Below, piece after piece: positions 57,877 through 64,000 of a stretch of DNA of 64,000 nt (its first letter is position 1; each line of letters starts with the position of its first letter). Made by a program: the position numbers and the translations under genes. This DNA comes from Berberis thunbergii (taxonomy: Eukaryota > Streptophyta > Magnoliopsida > Ranunculales > Berberidaceae): assembly GCA_003290165.1 (NCBI GenBank), contig QNQO01006228.1, positions 124,001 through 188,000 on the forward strand. Reading direction: 5' to 3'. The notes under the pieces were generated by a model that worked only from the letters and a program-made list of their open reading frames with translations, searched no databases and was not told the origin of the DNA.

Positions 57877-57995
57877 TTACCATGACTTAAACTGTGCTGC
57901 TTGGTTGTTTGCTCCTATAGTTGCAGCCTTCCACCCACCATAGTTTCCACTGGGATCACTCATGTATAGCTGGAAGCCAAAGTTCTTGTCCCATC
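57877..57995 (-). pseudogene. Captured fragment: 20S proteasome alpha subunit (PAC type)
   Basis: After an AG acceptor the frame reads [16 protein letters not shown], then G-G-W-K-A-A and I-G-A-N-N-Q-A-A-Q, then runs into a stop. This is a core segment of the proteasome alpha-4 type subunit (plant PAC1/PAC2), part of the outer ring of the 20S protease. The frame is open across the exon, and its end at N-N-Q-A-A-Q probably marks an original exon junction followed by intron sequence. Rightmost, so first in transcription order, of the captured fragments. Confidence 0.8.
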
Positions 57996-57999
57996 CTGC

Positions 58000-59760
58000 A
58001 AATAGAAATGAAACACCAAATGAGTTAACCATGCCATAAGCAAATCAGGATTTAAGTTGAAGTAAAGCTTACCACCTTTGTCAATGGTATTCAAACATAT
58101 CAAAATGTGTGAAATAGTGATGCCAACTACAATAACACACACACATCTATCAGAATTCCATAAACAAGCAGCTAGAAAACCTTAATTTGTTTCCCTCGCC
58201 TCACACATCAATATCAATAACTACAACTACAATAACACACAGAGACACAGAAAAGTGATTTTTAAATTCAGATTGAAAAGCAAAGGGAGGTAATGCAGTC
58301 TGGATGATGCAAGAAAGTAATCGGAAATAGATCGAGAGAAAGAGAGGATACCTAAAGGAGAACTTCAGTAAGGCAGAGGTTTGTAACTCAAATGTATTTC
58401 CTGCAAAGTGGAAATATAAACTTTACTTCTTTCTTAAAATAAATAAATAAATAATCATCAAATATTATTGAATAAATTGTGTGTATGATAAATATTATTG
58501 AATAAATATTATTACTGTGTGGACACTGACGATATTCAACTGCAATTCGAATTCAATTCTCTGAATTGAAATTCTGGTGCAACCATTGCAAATTTTGAGT
58601 TCTCTTCAACACCTGCAGGGTCAGCACATATACTTAGGGGAATAACAAGTCCAATACACAACCTAAATAGCAAAAACACTCAAGCATGAAGGCTTTCTTC
58701 CCACAAAAAAAATGTTATATTCTAAGTAGCAAGGCAACATAAGAATCTTGAAAGAGTGTATGACTCTTGGAAATATATTATTTTGGTGCATAAAAAATTC
58801 CCAAATTTTGGACAATAAAAACTAAAATAATGGGTGAGAAATCACTTGATTCCCCCCAGATCCCACAATCTCGACTAATCTTGCTGTAGAAGTCCCTAAC
58901 AAGGCTATCTAAATATGAAACCTTAAAATACTAGAACAATAACAAAAATCTGGATGAATGATGACAACTGCAGTGACTGAATTTAAATAACTCACAAGAT
59001 TGACAACTGAATGTGGGAGACTCTCCCCTTTAAAAAAGTTCAACCTAAACCTAAAGAACATAGCACCCACTTTAAGAAACTTTACAAGGAACCCACGAAA
59101 AATTGACTCACTTGAACAATGAACTCTCCGTCTTGCAGCTTTTGAACACCATCTTATCCAAAATCCATTATACAACAAGTTAGTTTTTCTAATTGAATGA
59201 AGAAACACTTTCAATCAAAATGCCAATCCATTTACTAAACCAAAAGTAGTAGTATAAGTAGCAGTAGTAAGCATCCAGTTGATTGAATTAACTTTTGCTC
59301 TGCATGTTCATTTCGGGGAGCTTTCAAACATACTTAAATAACTTGTAACATGTATCTTGTTCACTGATAAAAATTTAAGCTTCACAACAGGGGAAGTTAA
59401 AGACCACATTTCGGAGAAGTTCAGTCTATACAGAACATCAGTCTCCTTATCAGTTTCTTCAATGGAGGTGACAAACATATAGTCAATTAAAATTCTTTGA
59501 ACAGAATAACAATAATCAAGTTTCTTCTCATTAGCTTCTTTAACATCCGTCAATAACACTGATAGACAGAAGTGAAGAGATGAAAAAACATTAAAAATAG
59601 CAGCTATATACCCAAGAAAATGCTGGGAAAATCTACACATGGTGCAAAGAAAAATTTAGAACAGAAGCAAGTTGATTAAATAATAAATTGATACCAGGAG
59701 ATAAACACATTTGAAGATCTTAAATGGAACCCTAAAATGAAAATGGAAGGAGGCGAAACC
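58000..59760. other. CACTA interior, no recognised gene
   Basis: AT-rich, with short minus-strand open frames (59640-59308, 110 codons; 59214-58909) lacking recognised motifs. Confidence 0.4.
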
Positions 59761-59764
59761 AAAC

Positions 59765-59970
59765 CGTGAAATTTTCAAGCTCTTTCTGACTCTGAAGCTC
59801 TCTCCTCCTCTATCCTGAAGCTCTCTCCTCCTCAATCTCTCCTCTGCGCCAAACCTCTCTCTGACTCTGAAGCTCTCTCCTCCTCAATCTCTCCTCTGAG
59901 CCAAACCTCTCCACCTCCTCCTTTGATTTAAACTTTGATTTTCTCTCCTCCTCAATCTCTCCTCTTCAAA
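59765..59970. repeat. CT-rich tandem repeat
   Basis: 'ctctctcctcctcaatctct' and 'gactctgaagctctctcctc' units repeat about five times just inside the right subterminal array. In minus-strand transcription this would be a GA-rich leader. Confidence 0.85.
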
Positions 59971-60124
59971 ATGGTCAAAAATCTCTCCCAATGACCGCGC
60001 AACCTCTATTATTCTCCCCAATTTTTTTCGCCAAAGCGGGAAATCAGTTTTCGCCCGAGCGGGAAAGATGTTTTCGCCAGAGCGCGTAAGTCTCCCTCCG
60101 CGCATGCGGTCCACGTGCAAAACC

Positions 60125-60380
60125 CTTAGATTTAGCAACGGTTTTTGGCCGTTGCTCCCTATAGCCACGGTTTATAGCCGTGGCAAACACACGCCTATAG
60201 CCACGGTTTTAGGCCGTTGGGCACTATAGCAACGGTTTTTAGCCGTGGCAAACACACCAACGGGTTAGAACCATGGCCAAGCCTTATTTAGCCACGGTTT
60301 TAGGCTGTTGGCCACTATAGCCACGGTTTGTAGCTGTAGCAAATAAACCAACGGTTTAGGGCCATGGCCACCTCCGTGTA
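60125..60380. repeat. Right subterminal repeat array of the CACTA element
   Basis: About ten units of 'agccacggtttatagccgtg' and 'agcaacggtttttagccgtg' types, matching the left array. Confidence 0.9.
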
Positions 60381-60647
60381 GCTAAATAGGCCTTTTGGTG
60401 TAGTGTGTGTTTGAAACATGTGTAGTAATTATCAGTCGGGGGATTTGACAAAACCGGATAGAGCAGTTGATGGGATAATTGGGTTTGGGCAAAATGAAAT
60501 GTTTGTCATCTCACAACTGGCTTCACGAGGATTAGCACCAAGAGTGTTTTCTCATTGCTTGAAAGGAAAAGATGGTGGAGGGGGCATATTAGTTCTTGAA
60601 GAGATTGTTGAACCGAGTATTGTCTATAGTCCACTTGTTCCATCACA

Positions 60648-62216
60648 GTACGTTTCTTCTTCCCCTTGAATGCTGTTTTACTATTAATCTTCCTTTCCTG
60701 CTATTTCATCTTCTCATTTTTCATTTCACTCTTTTCTGCGTAAATATAAATGTTGACATCTCATGAGTTACTCAAGCTTAGGAGTCTAATTCATATGTTT
60801 TTTTTGGCACTACTCTGTATATTTGTTAGTATTTTGTATCTAAGACAGTTAATAGTGTTTTTTGCATCATTAGTAAGATAAATAGTTTGTCTGGAGTAGC
60901 GTCATACATTGTCTAGGGAAAACTTGATGATTAGGTACAAGGCCAGGTGTTCATACATCATATTTAAACCATATATTCCACAAAAACATTCTAGTCTGTG
61001 CCATTCATACTTTTTAATTCCCATTGCACATATATTACTTTTGATAATTTATAACTTATTTTACCTTTAGGAATACGTAAATTGTGTATTGTTCCGGATT
61101 GTACTGTTGAAATATTTCGCATTTAGCACGATGCAGTTATGAAGTTAATGATACTATCTCAAGAAAACCCAATTAGAGTGTATTTGTTAGGATGTGAGAT
61201 AGCATAGATTCTTATGTCCTGGATTTGAAGGGAAAGCATGGTGAACTTCTCATGGAACTGTACTCATTCTGCATCTATTACTATATACAAACGGTTTTCA
61301 TGTAACTAAACATTTATTAACACCGTTTTAATAAAAGATATAGCTAACCTTATGGAAAGCCAACTTTCCTGTCTTGTTGTGGGGACTCTTTAGAGGGTTT
61401 TTCACTTCTTATTCTTTATGGAATAAGAGTTTGTTCTTGTTGCTCATTGTTGCTTGCTACAAATAGTCAGCATTTTTACTGACTGTTAAGATAACCTTTA
61501 AGATAGGTAGAGATAAAGGTGAAGTCATGCCATCTACTTGAGCTATGAATGTACCAACCGAAACACCTAGAGCTTGTGTTCTTATAACACTAGATTCACC
61601 CCCTTGATGCTTATACCAACTAAGATGCAGTTACCTTTTCCCCATATCTGTATGTCATTCTCTGTTTTTTTTTATTGTTTTTGTTTTTTTTTTTTCTGTA
61701 AAGTTTGAAAGAATGCAATAGAATATTTCTAGGGATGGCTTCTCTTTTGAGTTGGTTACAATATGTTCCTTGGCCCTTGTCCTTTTGATGGACTCATCCT
61801 AATGTTCTTTCCAGGTTGGGCTTTAGATTTCTTCAATTTGGATTTGTTAGATGGGCAAATTTTTTAAAGCTAATCTTTCGGCACAAACACTAAGGTCAAC
61901 GAGTAACTTAGATTACTAGCTATCTAAGTATGGCGAGTGTGCGACACAATCCCATTGCACCTCGTGTTTGCACTAGTAAGTGGTTGTTGTTTCCTTGTTT
62001 AGCAATGTTATTTGGGACTCTTGACTGTTATGATAACCTTTCATTGTTGCTTGATTTCAATGTTGCTTGGCTTGAAGTTATTCCAAGAAGTACACATAAG
62101 CGTCCAGTTTTAGCTTTACCATCTTTTTCAATGTTGCCTGACTAACTATCATACTCAAAATACTAGTGCTAACTGACTAGTATGAATGATTTGTTTTTTG
62201 GGCGTAAATCAAACAG
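60648..62216. other. Stretch between protease and AP2 fragments, no gene seen
   Basis: No further protease exons (no D-S-G-T motif) and no upstream AP2 exons were found. 61930-62145 is an isolated 71-codon open frame without recognised motifs. Confidence 0.45.
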
Positions 62217-63120
62217 AGCTTATGATAGAGTAGCTAATAAGTTCAGAGGATTGGAAGCAGATATAAATGTCAGTTTTAATGATTATAAAGAAGACTTGAA
62301 ACAGGTGAGTTTGTATCTATGTTTGTGCGTTCTAGCTAGCTTATTTTACCAGTTTGTCTTTCACATTGTCAATACACTTATTCGCTTGGTTTCTGTGATT
62401 AAAATGAATGATACTTAGGTTAATAAGATTGTATCGTCTGTGTATTAGATGAATAATCTAACAAAGGAGGAATTTGTTCATGTACTTCGTCGCCAAAGCA
62501 CGGGGTTTCCTCGAGGAATCTCGAAATTCAGAGGAGTTACATTGCACAAATGTGGAAGATGGGAAGCTAGGATGGGGCAGTTTCTGGGCAAGAAGTATAC
62601 TTTCACAGCTCTTAACCTATAAATTATAGCTTACCGTTTTCTCATAACCTAATTGGAATGCTTCTGGTGTGTATTGAGCAGATATGTCTATTTAGGCCTA
62701 TTCGAAACTGAAATTGAAGCGGCCAGGTAAGATTTTTACAAGGTTTATTTAGCCTATCATGTCTTAAGATCTAAACTGTTGTCTGTGATTTTTGAGAAAC
62801 AAATTTGGTTACTTTGCATTAGAACTTATGATAAAGCTGCAATCAAGTATAATGGGAAGGACGCTGTCACCAATTTTGATCCCAGTATTTATGAAAATGA
62901 GCTAAACTCCAATGGTTAGTATTGAAGAGATTTATTTATTTTTGTTTATTTTTCACTTGCATTTGAGCTTTGATTAATTTTTTTTGGTTTGTAACAATGT
63001 ACAAGAAATGATCCAAACCACAATCTTGACTTGAGTCTGGGAAATTCAGTGACCAAGGATGGAGAAGCTCGTGAAGAAAATGATCAAAGATCCCTGCTAT
63101 TGTCGTTGGAGCCTGACTAG
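62217..63120 (+). pseudogene. AP2/TOE-type (RAP2.7-like) transcription factor, 5'-truncated fragment
   Basis: Exons: 62217-62304 ([22 protein letters not shown]: end of the first AP2 domain and linker); 62449-62594 ([17 protein letters not shown], then [22 protein letters not shown]); 62682-62726 (Y-V-Y-L-G-L-F-E-T-E-I-E-A-A); 62823-62914 ([18 protein letters not shown]); 63006-63120 (N-L-D-L-S-L-G, an LxLxL EAR-like repressor motif, to a TAG). Exon edges match the AP2-group gene structure. The first half of AP2 domain 1 and all upstream exons are absent from the window. No AG gives an in-frame join to the last exon, and S-K-F replaces S-K-Y. No miR172-like site was seen. Confidence 0.8.
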
Positions 63121-64000
63121 AGGAATAATAATCATGGCATTAAGCTCATGGCACGATATTTGTAACCTATTATTCGGTTTTGCTCATTATATTTGATTGT
63201 GAAATTGTAAACTTACCATGCAATCCAACTCTTATTCTAGTCATTTGACGAACAATTGAGTAGCAATGGTGCTTCTGAACAAGGAGGTGGCGACAAGAGA
63301 GACGCGATGAATCATCTTAATAACGCCCACTTGACGCCATTCTCTCTCAAGGTAAATGAAATGCAAAACATGTACTCCAGTGCTTCACATCCTTTATCAA
63401 TTTAGTTCACCAATTCATGTAACTTTTAGAGCTCTTACTCCTGATTTTTTTTTTTTCTAATGGTGCATGTGCATGGTAACACTACTTTACGTTGTGTGTG
63501 TGACTGGAAGTTGTAACATATAGGTGGGGTTGATATCTATCTTTTGTATGAATTTTGATGTCAAAGTTAGGTCACATAGACAGACAAATTATTGTATTTA
63601 TTATTTATTTATTTTTTGTAATGAAGACAAAAAATAAATACATAACAAAGCATTTAGGTTGACATTATTTATTTACTCTGATGATTCTGCAAATTGTGAT
63701 TTTAATGCAGTTCTGGTGATGTTGGTGACCTGATAATAGCCACGTCGGAAGACCAAGCTGATGCAGATCTTAAAGCAATTACTGTGTGCAAGATCACCTG
63801 AATTGTTGTATGTAAAAATTTTGTTTTATGTCCCATAGACGATCACTATGATTTATGTAGTTATTTAAGTTTAAGTGAGTTATATCTCAATTTGAGGTTG
63901 ACAAAGTATTTGGGATTGTATTTTTTTGTGATGGACAATTTATTGAGTATATGAAAATTAATATAATTTTATTATAAAATTAATATAATGACAAAAAAGG
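63121..64000 (+). other. Downstream of the AP2 fragment
   Basis: 63241-63352 and 63711-63800 have exon-like composition between AG and GT and may be remnants of 3' AP2 exons, but no family motif is recognised. The rest is AT-rich. Confidence 0.35.

Larger units (their letters stand above)
49508..60405. mobile_element. 10.9-kb CACTA element carrying fragments of at least six host genes
   Basis: Termini are perfect inverted copies over 13 bp (CACTACACCAAAA), with TGT duplicated at 49505-49507 and 60406-60408. Both ends hold arrays of inverted motifs built on AGCAACGGTTT / CCACGG (49530-49885 and 60125-60380), the expected subterminal transposase-binding repeats. No transposase domain is readable inside, so it must rely on another copy. 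The interior carries intron-containing, minus-strand fragments of PAC-type proteasome alpha subunit, TAR aminotransferase, ITPK, VPS33, CPN60-beta and an ACD6-like ankyrin protein, in that transcriptional order. Confidence 0.92.
48508..60647 (+). pseudogene. Pepsin-like (A1) aspartic protease gene, split by a CACTA element
   Basis: Exons: 48508-48549 (V-D-G-S-A-D-P-F-N-V-G); 48921-49050 ([12 protein letters not shown], then catalytic [10 protein letters not shown]); 49176-49423 (F-F-D-P-S-S-W, A-Y-S-F-Q-Y-E-D-G-S-G-T-A-G-Y); 60420-60647 (Q-S-G-D-L-T-K and [16 protein letters not shown]). Order and wording match plant membrane- or secreted-type aspartic proteases of the 'aspartic proteinase-like' group. 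Lesions: no signal-peptide exon; TAG as second codon of the 49176 exon where relatives have Gln; no AG before 60420; the second catalytic Asp (D-S-G-T) and C-terminus are not found downstream. The CACTA element at 49508-60405 fills the third intron, so the pieces are 11 kb apart. Confidence 0.82.

Noticed and set aside
63700..63800. Possible miR172 target near 'gctgatgcagatctt'
   Set aside because: Resemblance to the conserved AP2 target site is weak, with many mismatches.
1..64000. tRNA, rRNA, CRISPR, bacterial operon or prophage features
   Set aside because: None seen. Content is eukaryotic, with introns, LTR elements and plant DNA transposons; tRNA-like strings are primer-binding sites.

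Overview
This 64 kb window looks like nuclear DNA of a dicot plant. It is AT-rich and dominated by plant-type transposable elements (Ty3/gypsy Tat-like, Ty1/copia, CACTA, hAT, Helitron, PIF/Harbinger-type MITEs, a TRIM). Its exon fragments match plant families: AP2/TOE-type transcription factor, NADPH-cytochrome P450 reductase, plastid chaperonin-60 beta, ACD6-like ankyrin protein, TAR aminotransferase. Only one gene looks intact, an intronless multi-pass membrane protein at 41940-42926. All family names come from reading motifs by eye; no database search was run.

Layout. 1-5.3 kb: an LTR of a Tat-like element (the rest lies left of the window), split by a CACTA element (485-5103) that is itself split by a hAT-like element (542-1917). 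5.65-14.07 kb: a second Tat-like element on the minus strand, with both LTRs, a decayed pol, and an antisense plus-strand ORF of the 'putative gypsy-type transposon' (Transposase_28) family. A hAT MITE sits in one LTR with a perfect 8-bp target duplication. 14.1-15.1 kb: exons of a broken P450 reductase gene. 15.5-21.3 kb: a complete but decayed Tnt1-like copia element (minus) with a perfect 5-bp target duplication. 21.3-26.6 kb: non-coding, with one small MITE. 27-31.3 kb: a TRIM-like element and a head-to-tail series of chromovirus-type LTRs joined by about 330-bp leaders. 32.3-34.3 kb: four Helitrons joined head to tail, one holding a MITE. 35.5-40.2 kb: a decayed copia element (plus). 40.4-41.0 kb: an unidentified gene remnant. 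41.9-44.1 kb: the intact membrane-protein gene and an inverted, truncated paralogue. 45-48.3 kb: a truncated CACTA element with a broken tnp2 transposase. 48.5-60.6 kb: a broken pepsin-like aspartic protease gene. 62.2-63.1 kb: exons of an AP2/TOE-like gene fragment.

The most striking object is the 10.9 kb CACTA element at 49508-60405 (TGT target duplication, matching 13-bp termini, arrays of an inverted 'CCACGGTTT...CCGTGG' motif at both ends). It sits in an intron of the protease gene and encodes no recognisable transposase. It carries intron-containing fragments of at least six unrelated host genes, all on the minus strand: 20S proteasome alpha subunit, TAR aminotransferase, inositol phosphate kinase (ITPK), VPS33, plastid CPN60-beta and an ACD6-like ankyrin protein. 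This is a multi-gene transduplication ('Pack-CACTA') element. A related tnp2-bearing remnant lies only 1.2 kb to its left.
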